Source of the DNA: Streptomyces longhuiensis | GTDB taxonomy: Bacteria > Actinomycetota > Actinomycetes > Streptomycetales > Streptomycetaceae | Length of the DNA stretch: 64,000 nucleotides | Reading direction: 5' to 3' | NCBI RefSeq assembly: GCF_020616555.1 | Contig: NZ_CP085173.1 | Location: 1,178,001-1,242,000 of the forward strand | Shown: one piece after another, positions 17,276 through 25,943 of the stretch | Numbering within the stretch: position 1 is the stretch's first letter | Layout: each line of letters starts with the position of its first letter | The notes under the pieces: generated by a model | What the model was told of the DNA's origin: nothing | Databases searched by the model: none | The model's input: only the letters and a program-made list of their open reading frames with translations | Made by a program: the position numbers and the translations under genes

Positions 17276-18262
17276 GTGTTGCATACCCGATTCACCGAAA
17301 TGTTCGGTATCGCCTACCCGGTGATGGCAGCTCCCATGAGCTTGCACAGCGGCGGGACTCTCGCCGCCGCGGTTTCCGCCGCCGGAGGGATCGGCTCCTT
17401 CGGGGGTACGCATCCCTGGAAGGGACCTGACTGGATCCGCGCGCAGATCGCGACCATTCGCGCCACGACGGACCGACCGTTCGGGGTCGGCTTCATCACG
17501 CCGTTCCTCTCATTCAGCGAGCCGCATTTCAACGCCGCGCTGGAGGAGCGACCAGAGATCATCGCGCTGTCGTTCGCCAACCCCCAGCCGTGGCTTGCTC
17601 GCGCCAAGGACGCGGGAGCCCGGGTGATGTGCCAAGTCCAGACCTACGACGACGCGGAGACGGCTGTCGCCGCGGGCACCGATGTCCTCGTTGTGCAGGG
17701 CACCGAGGCCGGTGGCCACACCGGAACGATGGGCCTGCTGCCGTTCCTGGCCGGGATCGTAAGACGTTATCCGGACGTACCGGTACTGGCCGCAGGGGGC
17801 ATTGCCGACGGCCGAACACTCGCGGCGGTCCTCACCGCCGGCGCGGACGGCGCCTGGCTGGGCACGGCGTTTCTCGCCACGCCAGAGGCAGTCGAGGTAC
17901 ACGACGTCCACAAGCGCCTGATCGTCGAGAGCGATGGCGGCGACACCGTATGGACGCGGACCTACGACATCGCGTCGGGGCTGCCCTGGCCGGCGACCAT
18001 CGGTACACGCGTCCACCGCAATCGGTTCACCGATGAGTGGTCAGGACGCGAGGCAACACTGCGGGACCGCAAAGAGGAGTTCGCGCCCGATGAAGACAGC
18101 AACCCCTTCGAGGCCACACCCGACCCCGACACGAGCGAGATCCTCTACGGCCAGTCGGCGACCTTCGTCGACGCCGTCCGCCCTGCCGCGGACGTGGTCC
18201 GGACGATCAGTGAAGAGGCCGAGGCAATCCTGGCCTCGCGGCCTCCGTCACTGCTGCGCTGA
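17276..18262 (+). CDS. Nitronate monooxygenase (2-nitropropane dioxygenase)
   Basis: A 328-residue TIM-barrel flavoprotein. It begins near the usual motif as FGIAYPVMAAPMS and contains QGTEAGGHTG (phosphate and FMN binding with the catalytic-His region) and VLAAGGIADGRTLAAVL. These enzymes oxidise alkyl nitronates with FMN and oxygen; many homologues have an unknown physiological substrate. The GTG start is the first codon before the conserved N-terminus. It stands alone. Confidence 0.92.
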   Translation: MLHTRFTEMFGIAYPVMAAPMSLHSGGTLAAAVSAAGGIGSFGGTHPWKGPDWIRAQIATIRATTDRPFGVGFITPFLSFSEPHFNAALEERPEIIALSFANPQPWLARAKDAGARVMCQVQTYDDAETAVAAGTDVLVVQGTEAGGHTGTMGLLPFLAGIVRRYPDVPVLAAGGIADGRTLAAVLTAGADGAWLGTAFLATPEAVEVHDVHKRLIVESDGGDTVWTRTYDIASGLPWPATIGTRVHRNRFTDEWSGREATLRDRKEEFAPDEDSNPFEATPDPDTSEILYGQSATFVDAVRPAADVVRTISEEAEAILASRPPSLLR

Positions 18263-18311
18263 CTGAGAGTGGGGGAAGAGTGCCCGTTCCGAACGACGTT
18301 CCGCTGCCAGG

Positions 18312-18845
18312 GTGCTCCTCGGGCAGCGGGTCGCGTACGAACTCTGGGCGCAGTGCTCGTTGCATGTCATCGCGTTCACCTTCGCCGGCGCGGACGCCGA
18401 CCTGACCCTCTTCCTTACCGGCCCGGACGGCCGCGTGTCCGACGACCAGGACTTCGTCTTCTACAACCAGCCCTCTGCCGCCAACGGCGCGCCCCGCCTC
18501 CTGGGCAAGCAGACCGAAGGCCCTCACGTCACCGAGAAGGCTGCCGTACACCTCACCGCACTGCCGGAACACGTCCAATGCGTAGTCGTCTCCATCAACA
18601 TGGACGTGGATGCCGGCCTGACCTGTGCCGCCCTCACGCACGCGGAGCTCTACATGGACTGTGCCACCGGCGCCGCCTGGACCTTCCGGCCCCCAGCGGA
18701 TCCCAACATCCGCGCCATGGTCATCACTGAGCTCTACCACCACCGCACAAACGGCCAACCCATCTGGAAACTACGGGCTGACGGGCAAGGCTGGGCTGAC
18801 GGCCTCGACGGACTCGCCCGCGCACACGGAGTCGACATCGAGTAA
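18312..18845 (+). CDS. TerD-family protein, N-terminus uncertain
   Basis: About 177 residues with the TerD pattern: LHVIAFTFAGADADLTLFLT, DFVFYNQPSA, and the end WADGLDGLARAHGVDIE. TerD proteins bind calcium and belong to tellurite and stress-resistance systems. The GTG used at 18312 lacks a good ribosome site. A better N-terminus (MPVPNDVPLP from GTG 18280) lies one frame away, so a single-base deletion near 18309-18312 may have broken the natural start. Confidence 0.75.
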   Translation: MLLGQRVAYELWAQCSLHVIAFTFAGADADLTLFLTGPDGRVSDDQDFVFYNQPSAANGAPRLLGKQTEGPHVTEKAAVHLTALPEHVQCVVVSINMDVDAGLTCAALTHAELYMDCATGAAWTFRPPADPNIRAMVITELYHHRTNGQPIWKLRADGQGWADGLDGLARAHGVDIE

Positions 18846-19335
18846 CCAGCCCCACTCAACCGTCGAGACGCCCGAAGCCGTCCTCCCCGAAGCCCAAGCG
18901 GAGGATCGACGACACCCGGTAGGTCCCCACCGCGCCAGCACTGCTGCAATACCAAACGCCCTTGAGAACCAGGCCGTAGGGGTTCCCCGTACCAGCCGTG
19001 CGGTTCACGGCTCGAGGCCTCACTCACGGTCGCAAGTCCAGGACCGTCCAGACGCCTGTCCCGACCGTCACCGTCCCCCAGGCCCCCAGTCCACCAGGGC
19101 CAACAACAGCCTTGGCAGCAGCGGCAGGCTGTCCATCGTCTCCCACCCGGGCAACGGCTACGAGGCGAGACAATTCTGCCGGATCAGCGATTATGGAACC
19201 CTGACGACCACCGTCAGCGGTGCGCGAATCAAGTGCGCATACAGCGCGAACGCGTGGCGCTGGAGGTACTCCTGAAGGGGCACGGGCGAACGGATGGGGC
19301 TTCGATCCGGATTGAATAGCCCTGGCCCGCCGCGA
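18846..19335. other. Gap with one doubtful + strand reading
   Basis: A + strand reading ending at 19275 finishes with CRISDYGTLTTTVSGARIKC and AYSANAWRWRYS, which looks like the end of a small secreted or phage-type protein. No start or wider family could be recognised. Nothing else is visible. Confidence 0.3.
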
Positions 19336-20070
19336 TCAGTCCCAGGTGCAGCCGACGTCTTGGTGATCGGTGTGATGCCGCATCCAGACCACGACATCGC
19401 AAACCCGCAGCACGCTGACCGCCTCGGGTAGTCCGGCAGCCTGCTTCAGGATGAGCAGCTCATGTCGGAGGGCGTAGTCGTCGGCGCGTAAGGCGCTGTG
19501 CATGGCGTGCCAGAAGGAGCGTGGCCGGCCAACGGCGCAGCGCACGACGCGGTCGTAGACGGGCAGTAGCCGGGGTCGCTTGCGAGCGAGGAGTTTACCG
19601 GCGGTGACCCATCCGATGCCTGGCTGGTCACGGAGTAGGTCCCATGCCTTGTGTGCCGGCGAGTCCGGATCCAGGTCGGCTTCCGTGGCGTCGGCCATGT
19701 CCAGGTCCCGGGGAATGGCACGAAGCAGCGTGGAAAGCTGTGTCCCAGCGTGGCCTTCCAGAAGATCTAATGCGGCAGCCGCGGGAACGGTGACTGACAG
19801 GGTCTGCACTGCGATGAGGTCCTCAGCAGTGACCGTGTCGGCGACTGCTGGGTGGTCGCCTCCACCGCCCAGGGCCTCGAATCGGGCTCCTGTGAAAGCA
19901 GCGGCCCCTGGAGGTCGGTCCATGCCGAAGTAACGGCGCAGGTCCGCGACGGAGCCCGCGGCGGTGACAAGAGCACGGAGCCGTTCGGTAAAAGGATGGG
20001 GAGGATCGGGCAAGGACACCATGGGCTCCAGATCAGGCGGGTCGGCAGGCAGTACTCGGAGCCACTTCAT
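19336..20070 (-). CDS. DUF6308-type protein
   Basis: A 244-residue protein with the pattern of the actinomycete family DUF6308: GARFEALGGGGDHP, then DLIAVQTLSVTVP, then GIGWVTAGKLLARKRPRLLPVYD and DVVVWMRHH. The segment GIGWVTAGKLLARKRP resembles a helix-hairpin-helix DNA-binding or glycosylase-like core, but no activity is established. An internal ATG (20022) could be the start. It is divergent from the vWA gene. Confidence 0.75.
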   Translation of the reverse strand: MKWLRVLPADPPDLEPMVSLPDPPHPFTERLRALVTAAGSVADLRRYFGMDRPPGAAAFTGARFEALGGGGDHPAVADTVTAEDLIAVQTLSVTVPAAAALDLLEGHAGTQLSTLLRAIPRDLDMADATEADLDPDSPAHKAWDLLRDQPGIGWVTAGKLLARKRPRLLPVYDRVVRCAVGRPRSFWHAMHSALRADDYALRHELLILKQAAGLPEAVSVLRVCDVVVWMRHHTDHQDVGCTWD

Positions 20071-20137
20071 CTCGATTGCAACGCTCGCATTGGGTAAACG
20101 CCGCTTTTGGTCAGCAGCGAGGCGTCACCATGAGGGG

Positions 20138-20884
20138 ATGACCGCGACGAACGGCACGCAGCGAGCACCAGCCATCAGCCTGTCCAAGGTGCAAGAACGT
20201 GCGCCCGACCTGGTCAGCCTGTACAAGGCCGCGGGCGACAGCATCCGCGGGCATGAGCTGGAGGGTGTGCGGGCCGCGGTGTACCTCGTGCTGGACCGGT
20301 CGGGGTCGATGCGGCCCTACTACCGGGACGGGACCATGCAGCATCTGGCTGAGCAGGTTCTGTCGCTGTCGGCTCATCTCGACGACGACGGGATCGTGCC
20401 GGTGGTGTTCTTCTCCACGGATGTCGACGGGTCCACTGACCTGGCGCTCGGCGGGCACCGCGGCCGCATCAACAAGCTGCACGAGAACCTCGGTCATATG
20501 GGGCGCACCAACTACCACTGGGCCATGGACGAGGTCATCGACCACTACACGAAGTCCGGCCGCCGCTCCCCCGCCCTGGTCATCTTCCAGACCGACGGCG
20601 GGCCCACCAGCAAGCCCGCCGCCGAACGCTACCTATGCAAGGCAGCACGCCTCCCCCTGTTCTGGCAGTTCGTCGGCTTCGGTGACCCTGACAGCAACGA
20701 GTTCACGTTCTTGCGGAAGCTGGATGCTCTCGCCGTGCCGGCCTGCCGCGTCGTCGACAACGCCGGCTTTTTCCACGCCGGCCGCGCCCCGAAGGCCACT
20801 GCCGACCACCGGCTCTTCGACCAACTGCTCCACGAATTCCCCGACTGGCTGGCCGCCGCCCGCACCGCCCGCATCGTGCAGTGA
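20138..20884 (+). CDS. von Willebrand factor A protein, TerF/TerY-like
   Basis: A 248-residue vWA protein. The metal-ion-dependent adhesion site is DRSGS (D53, S55, S57) in YLVLDRSGSM; a second site residue is probably the threonine in GRTNYHWA, and FQTDGGPT is the third strand motif. The closest architecture is the vWA of tellurite-resistance TerF/TerY proteins. A TerD gene lies 1.3 kb upstream, so a calcium- and metal-binding stress module is plausible. Confidence 0.88.
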   Translation: MTATNGTQRAPAISLSKVQERAPDLVSLYKAAGDSIRGHELEGVRAAVYLVLDRSGSMRPYYRDGTMQHLAEQVLSLSAHLDDDGIVPVVFFSTDVDGSTDLALGGHRGRINKLHENLGHMGRTNYHWAMDEVIDHYTKSGRRSPALVIFQTDGGPTSKPAAERYLCKAARLPLFWQFVGFGDPDSNEFTFLRKLDALAVPACRVVDNAGFFHAGRAPKATADHRLFDQLLHEFPDWLAAARTARIVQ

Positions 20885-21013
20885 CGTCTCAGGACGGCGC
20901 CAGCCCCTACCGGCCGGCCTCTGTCACAGGCGCACCGAAGAGAACCCGTTAACGTGATCGCCCGCCAGGCAGGAGCCAGTTCGCCCCGGCGACGGGGCGC
21001 CACCCAAAGCGGC

Positions 21014-21202
21014 TTACGAGTTCATCCAGCGGCCGAACGCGTCAACCAGGCCCGCGTAGAACCTGTCGCCCGGGACGGATCCCGGACTCTTGCTCGCGTC
21101 GTAGAAGGCGACGTTCGTGAACGTGGCCGAGGCGGAGGCGTTCAGGTACCCGTATTCCCAGAGTAGCCAGGAGGGCTGGCCGCTGCACGATCTTGCGCAT
21201 GT
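21014..21202 (-). pseudogene. C-terminal fragment of a secreted-type protein
   Basis: The reading LLWEYGYLNASASATFTNVA followed by FYDASKSPGSVPGDRFYAGL and VDAFGRWMNS before the stop looks like the natural end of a folded extracellular protein, but upstream residues are not protein-like. I could not name the parent family. Confidence 0.35.
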
Positions 21203-21229
21203 AGCGGCCGATGGATAGGTAGCCAACAC

Positions 21230-21607
21230 TCAACGACGGGCCTGAGGAGCGGCGCTGTCCTCCTGCAGCGCCTGTGTTCCCCGGGCCGTCACTGAGCCGT
21301 CAACGGTTGGCTCAGAGCGACCAACAACGACCATCCACGACCTTCCGGCCTCTGGCCACAGTGGATGAAGCTCTGGTTGCGACAGGTGGTCACTGGCCTT
21401 CATCAACTCTTCGACAACTGGTGACTTGCTGACGTCGTTTGGCCTGGCCACAAGGAACAAGCGTCCGCGAGCGCACATCGTGGTGCCCGCTGCCCGCTGC
21501 CCGCTGCCCGCTGCCCGCTGCCCGCTGCCCGCTGCCCGCTGCGAGATCGTGAACGAGATCCCGATCAACCGATTGACCACAGCCCATCGCAGACGATGCT
21601 CCCCCAC
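21230..21607 (-). CDS. Hypothetical ORF containing heptamer repeat
   Basis: A 125-residue reading that begins MGEHRLRWAVVNRLIGISFT, passes through a repeat-encoded QRAAGSG array and continues RLFLVARPNDVSKSPVVEEL...WMVVVGRSEPTVDG to the stop. The part after the repeat looks like genuine protein; the part before it less so. No family is recognised. The 56-bp repeat is not a multiple of three, so copy-number change would shift frame. Confidence 0.4.
   Translation of the reverse strand: MGEHRLRWAVVNRLIGISFTISQRAAGSGQRAAGSGQRAAGTTMCARGRLFLVARPNDVSKSPVVEELMKASDHLSQPELHPLWPEAGRSWMVVVGRSEPTVDGSVTARGTQALQEDSAAPQARR
21485..21540 (+). repeat. Eight perfect 7-bp tandem copies
   Basis: The unit GCCCGCT is repeated eight times without a mismatch over 56 bases. 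It lies inside the minus-strand hypothetical ORF and encodes a repeated Gln-Arg-Ala-Ala-Gly-Ser-Gly on that strand. Perfect short arrays like this often vary by slipped-strand replication. Confidence 0.9.
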
Positions 21608-21661
21608 CGGACCTTTCCGCGCCCGACCGGCCTTGCACGTCGCCTCTAGAGATCTTTAAGG

Positions 21662-22487
21662 GTGTGGGTTACGTGGGAGCGTGACGGCTGTCGCGGGCTG
21701 CGCTATGCCGGAGGGAGGAGGTATCCCGATGGCGGAGGGCTCACGACTGAGGAGCGGGTTCGGCGTGAGCGGGTCCGGTTGGCGGCCGCTGATCTGATCG
21801 AAGCGGGAGCCAGTGACCGGGAGGTGGCCCGGCAGTTCAGAGTGATGCGGCTGTCGGCGAACCGCTGGCGGCGGGCGTTGGCTGCGGGCGGGCGTCAGGC
21901 CCTGGTCTCCAAGGGTCCCGGCGGCGCCCGCTGCAAACTCGATGCGAGTCAACTACACACGCTGGTAGCCGTGTTGGATGCCGGCCCGGTCGCTGTGGGC
22001 TGGAGCGATCAGTGCTGGACCCTGGCAAGGATTGCGGAGGTCGTGCATCGCCGGTTCAGGGTGGAGTACATCCTGGCCGGGCTGGATCTGCTGCTGCACC
22101 GCATCGGCTGGAGCGTGCAGGCCCCCTCCCGCAAGGCCACCGAGCGCGACGAGGCGAAGATCGCCACGCGGAAGGACGAGCTATGGCCCGTCATGAAAAG
22201 ACGGCGGCGGACCTCGGCGCTTGGCTCTGCTTCGAGGACGAAGCCGGCCAGGGGCTGAGGCCGCCCAAAGGCCGCACCTGGGGCCGACGAGGCCACACAC
22301 CCGTCGTGCGCGTCACCGCCGCAGGCACCAAACGCGTCTCCATGGCCGCGCTGATCTGCACCAAGTCCGGCCACCGGCCCCGGCTGATCTATCGCATCCA
22401 CCTCGACCGCGGCCCCGCCAAGGGCTTCACCGAGACCGACTACGCACGCCTGCTGGATGCCGCACACCACCAACTCGGCGGCCCGAT
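21662..22487 (+). mobile_element. IS630-family transposase, 3' truncated
   Basis: The first frame encodes the winged-helix head ([20 protein letters not shown], then [20 protein letters not shown]). The second, in the -1 frame from about 22196-22199 (AAAA), encodes [20 protein letters not shown] with the first catalytic Asp of the DDE triad. The reading ends abruptly after AHHQLGGPM at about 22487, where the second Asp (usually in a VWDNLN-like motif) is expected. The 3' half and right end are therefore deleted. The A-run frameshift may be programmed, as is common in this family, or a mutation. Confidence 0.8.
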
Positions 22488-22511
22488 GAGTCGGGCGAGC
22501 GGAGCGCGAGG

Positions 22512-23108
22512 TCAGGTCGGGTTCTCGTCGGCCGTGAACGCCTCGGTCTCGTAGCGCGCCATCGCCTCGCGGCGCTCCTTTAAGTACTGGGCTTCGACGT
22601 CCTCGGGCGTGACCCCGATCTTCGCCATGATGGGGTTGAGGACCCTCTCGCTGAAGCGTTCATCCGTCTGAGTGAACAGTTGGCAGTCAGTTTTCAGGTC
22701 TGCGCACAGCTTGGCCCGGCTCGCCTCGGTGATCGTCTCTTGGATGCGCTCGCGCCAAAAATTGTGAACCAGGTCGTTACGCCGCTTCAAGCTCCTGGTG
22801 AGGTCATTGCCGACCTCCGGGTAGGCGCTGGTGTGCGCCTCGACGCGTTTGATGAGTTTCCCCATCATGTCCTTGAAGCCTTGAGCCCAGGGGTCGCGCA
22901 TGAGCTGCTCTCCCTGCTCCCTCGCCGTGACAAGCTTGGTGAGCGCGAGAGCATTGACGAGAGAGTGTTCGAGGACGTTGGCCTTGTAGATGGCTAGCCC
23001 GAAGAGGGCATACAGGGTCTTGTGATCCGTGCCGTTGTCGTACTCGTCGTCCGACTCCGGCTCCTCGCGCCAGGTCGGCTCATGCCTGACCACATACAGT
23101 CCATCCAT
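22512..23108 (-). CDS. HEPN-like hypothetical protein
   Basis: About 198 residues from ATG 23108; a longer frame to 23234 is less protein-like. It is mostly helical. The helix IYKANVLEHSLVNALALTKL is followed by RSLKRRNDLVHNFWRER, where R110-NDLV-H115 fits the Rx4H motif of HEPN ribonuclease domains found in toxins and defence proteins. The protein ends in a charged helix. It sits directly at the broken end of the IS630 element. HEPN is suggested by motif and helix layout only; no antitoxin partner (for example a MNT nucleotidyltransferase) is adjacent. Confidence 0.6.
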   Translation of the reverse strand: MDGLYVVRHEPTWREEPESDDEYDNGTDHKTLYALFGLAIYKANVLEHSLVNALALTKLVTAREQGEQLMRDPWAQGFKDMMGKLIKRVEAHTSAYPEVGNDLTRSLKRRNDLVHNFWRERIQETITEASRAKLCADLKTDCQLFTQTDERFSERVLNPIMAKIGVTPEDVEAQYLKERREAMARYETEAFTADENPT

Positions 23109-23472
23109 GTCGTCCAGTGTGCTGGTAGGGCGGGCCAACTCGTGCTGAATTTTGATGACCTGGCTGCCAATGCCCTTGAGCCTACTGATCCTCGAGGGCA
23201 GAGGTGCCCGACCGCAACGCGGGCACGCCGCCAATGACGGCGACTGGCGTTAACACACATCGACAACTCGACTCGTTATGTCGGTCAAGAAGACCCGCGA
23301 TGCCTACGCGACGCTCAGGGCCAACATCCGCGCAGGGAATCTCGGCAAGCCTGGATCGAACGCCCAGGGCAAGAAGGAGCGCTCGGTGGATAGGCAGCCC
23401 ATAGCGATCGGTTCGAGCGGCGGAAGGTAGCTTGCCCAAAAGCTGGAGCTGTTGACCCGAGGAGGCCCGCCC

Positions 23473-24276
23473 GTGGCGCAGAGTTTTGCAGGTCCACCGT
23501 TCGACCTGGATGACCTGATCCCCGAGCTCGCGGCTCTCGGCCGGCGGACGACGCTGTTGTTGCCGAAGAGCGGGTCTCCCAGCGTCCAGGAGAGTTCTCT
23601 TGGCGGCCCCATGCTCTGGCCGGTTGACGAGCCTTGGCCCTCCTGCGGACAACCGGGACACTGGGCATGGCCCAACGAGAAGAGCCCGGCCGGGACGATC
23701 CCCATGGTGCCGGTGATACAGCTCTTCGCACGCGACGTACCCGAGCTTCAGTTCCCGGAAGGCATGGACGTACTCCAGCTGGTCTGGTGCCCGTTGATCC
23801 ACCCTCAAGACCCGGCCGGCGCCGCACTGCCGAAGCTCTACTGGCGCAGCGGGACGAACGTGCTCGCCACCGGCGTGCTCCGGGACATCCCCGCCCCGCA
23901 GGAGAGTGAGTACGAAGAAGAGTTCATGCCCAGTCCGTGCACAGTGTCCCCCACCTCGGTGAGGGAGTACCCGAACTGGGACCTGCCGCAGGAGCTTCGA
24001 CAGACCTTGCAGCCCCGTATCGACGAGCTCGAAGAGCGCTTCGGTATGGAATACACGCGGTTGGCGTGTGCGCTGCAGAACAAGGTCGGGGGGTATCCAG
24101 CCTGGAACCAGTCGCCCGACTGGCCAGCCTGCCAGCGCGGCCACCACATGGAGCACCTGCTCAGCGTCACCCCTGAGGAAGATCTCGACATGGTCATGGG
24201 TGACCTCGGAGGTATCTATGTCTTCCTCTGCCGCCAGTGTCCCGAACTCCCCTACGCGCACCGCTACGACTGCTAG
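23473..24276 (+). CDS. DUF1963 (YwqG-like) protein
   Basis: A 267-residue protein; the GTG start at 23473 follows CGAGGAGG. Its layout (SSLGGPMLWPVDEPWPSC, VPVIQLFARDVPELQFPEG, LQLVWCP, NKVGGYPAWNQ, LGGIYVFLCRQCPELPYAHR) is typical of DUF1963, whose role is unknown. The stop codon TAG is part of the CTAG that begins the 18-bp inverted repeat at 24273-24290, so the IS-associated segment starts exactly at the end of this gene. Confidence 0.82.
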   Translation: MAQSFAGPPFDLDDLIPELAALGRRTTLLLPKSGSPSVQESSLGGPMLWPVDEPWPSCGQPGHWAWPNEKSPAGTIPMVPVIQLFARDVPELQFPEGMDVLQLVWCPLIHPQDPAGAALPKLYWRSGTNVLATGVLRDIPAPQESEYEEEFMPSPCTVSPTSVREYPNWDLPQELRQTLQPRIDELEERFGMEYTRLACALQNKVGGYPAWNQSPDWPACQRGHHMEHLLSVTPEEDLDMVMGDLGGIYVFLCRQCPELPYAHRYDC

Positions 24277-24290
24277 GGCCTGTCCGATGG
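24273..24290 (+). repeat. Left 18-bp inverted repeat of nested IS island
   Basis: CTAGGGCCTGTCCGATGG here is the exact reverse complement of 28083-28100. The right copy is the upstream end of the 27.2-28.1 kb IS5-like element, so the left copy looks like the matching outer end, now 3.8 kb away. CTAG at both outer ends fits the YTAR target duplication of the IS427 group of IS5. Confidence 0.7.
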
Positions 24291-24352
24291 CCCCCATGCC
24301 CGTCTCAAGGCCAGGTCGGGAGGTGCTTCGCCCCTGCGGATACAGTCGCACC

Positions 24353-24949
24353 ATGACTGATGGGGAGCGGGGGCCGGAGTTGACGTCGCAGGGCATAGTG
24401 GAGCTGCGGGCAGGAGACGCCGACCGGGAGTCGGTTGCTGAGCAACTGCGGGTCGCCGCAGGTGAAGGCCGGATCGACCTTACCGAGTTGGAGGAGAGGC
24501 TCGATCGGGCTTACGCCGCGAAGACCTACGGCGAACTCGACGTGTTGGTGGCCGACCTGACGCAGGAGCAGCCTTCTGGTTCGCGTTCCGGCGCTGCCGA
24601 GGAAACGCTCGTCCTCAAGACCAGCCTGAGCAACATCAAACAGAACGGCCGCTGGACAGTTCCCCGGAAGATCATCGCCGAATGCAAAATGCTAAGCATC
24701 GTGATCGACTTCACCGAGGCGGTCTGTGCTCACCGGGACGTCACCGTCGAGGCACGTTGCGGAACCGGCACCATTCAGTTGATCGTCCCGCGGGGCTGGG
24801 CAGTACGGATCGACGGGTCGAGCACCAATACCGCTCACATCAGCAACAAGGCCACCGCGCCAGAGGATCCGACCTCCCCGACCCTCAGAATCGTCGGACA
24901 CCCGCGAGCCGGCCACATCAAGATCAAGCAGATCCGCCGGACGCGATAG
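24353..24949 (+). CDS. DUF1707 protein with DUF2154-like tail
   Basis: A 198-residue protein. Residues about 14-65 are a DUF1707 domain (VELRAGDADRESVAEQLRVA...GRIDLTELEERLDRAY), a SHOCT-like helical module common in streptomycetes. Residues about 85-198 form beta-rich repeats (TLVLKTSLSNIKQNGRWTVP, VEARCGTGTIQLIVPRGW) like cell-wall-stress response domains. There is no membrane segment. It is intact inside an IS-rich segment bounded by matching inverted repeats, so it may be cargo. Confidence 0.82.
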   Translation: MTDGERGPELTSQGIVELRAGDADRESVAEQLRVAAGEGRIDLTELEERLDRAYAAKTYGELDVLVADLTQEQPSGSRSGAAEETLVLKTSLSNIKQNGRWTVPRKIIAECKMLSIVIDFTEAVCAHRDVTVEARCGTGTIQLIVPRGWAVRIDGSSTNTAHISNKATAPEDPTSPTLRIVGHPRAGHIKIKQIRRTR

Positions 24950-24990
24950 CCAGGGCTCGTACGAACCAGATCCCTAACAGTGTCCCCTAA

Positions 24991-25874
24991 CTGGCTCTAA
25001 CAAAAGCTGTTGATCATGGGACTGTTGGCTTGTCGGCTCGTTGGTCTGTTCATGGGGAAGCGTCAGTCGCGGCCGTGGATCGTGTCGGACGAACTGTGGT
25101 CGCTCATCGAGCCGTTACTGCCCAAGCCGGGCCCGAAGCTGGTCGAGGGCCGCCCGCGGGTGCCGGATCGGCAAGCGTTGTGCGGGATCCTGTTCGTCCT
25201 GCATACCGGCATCCAATGGGAGTACCTGCCTCAGGAGTTGGGCTTCGGGTCAGGCATGACCTGCTGGCGGCGTCTGGCCGCCTGGAACGAGGCCGGCGTG
25301 TGGGACCAACTCCACGCGGTGCTGCTGAAGGAACTGCGGTCGAAGAACCAGCTGGACTGGTCGAGGGCGGTGATCGACTCTTCCCACGTCCGGGCGGCCC
25401 GGCGGGGCCCAAAAGCGGTCCCAGCCCGGTCGACCGCGCACGTCCGGGCAGCAAGCACCATGTCATCACCGATGGGCAGGGCATCCCACTCGCGGTGTCG
25501 CTGACCGGTGGAAACCGCAATGACGTCACGCAGTTGCTGCCCCTGCTCGACAAGATCCCCGCCGTCGGCGGCGTCGTCGGCCGGCCACGGCATCGACCCG
25601 ACCTGCTCTTTGCTGACCGCGGCTACGACCACGACAAGTACCGGCGTATGGTGCGGGCACGTGGCATCCGCCCCGTGATCGCCGAACGCGGCCAGCCGCA
25701 CGGCACCGGTCTAGGCGTCTTTCGTTGGGTCGTCGAGCGGACGATCTCCTGGCTGCACGGCTTCCGCCGCTTACGCATCCGCTGGGAAAGGCGCGACGAC
25801 ATCCATGAAGCCTTCCTCGGACTCGCCACCTGCCTCATCACCCACCGTCACGTCCAACGCCTTTGTTAGGGCCT
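24991..25874 (+). mobile_element. IS5-family element 1 (IS427-like)
   Basis: An 884-bp element flanked by CTAA direct repeats (24987-24990 and 25875-25878), a YTAR-type duplication. The ends are imperfect inverted repeats (GGCTCTAACAAAAGC on the left, the complement of GGCCCTAACAAAGGC on the right). It carries one transposase in two overlapping frames. It appears intact and potentially mobile. Confidence 0.85.
25052..25869 (+). CDS. IS5-family transposase with -1 frameshift
   Basis: The first frame (from ATG 25052, MGKRQSRPWIVSDELW) encodes the DUF4096-like head and the first catalytic Asp in AVIDSSHVRAARRGPK. The second frame continues as SGPSPVDRARPGSKHHVITD through DLLFADRGYD (second Asp) and VVERTISWLHGFRRLRIRWE (Glu). 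The frames meet at CCCAAAA (25408-25414), a canonical X-XXY-YYZ slippery heptamer in the correct phase, so a -1 programmed shift should give a transposase of about 272 residues. Confidence 0.85.
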
Positions 25875-25943
25875 CTAAGGGCTGTCCCGCAAATGATCTA
25901 TGAGTCCCCCAGGACAGGGTCCGGTTGCTGTGCGGTCGCTGGA

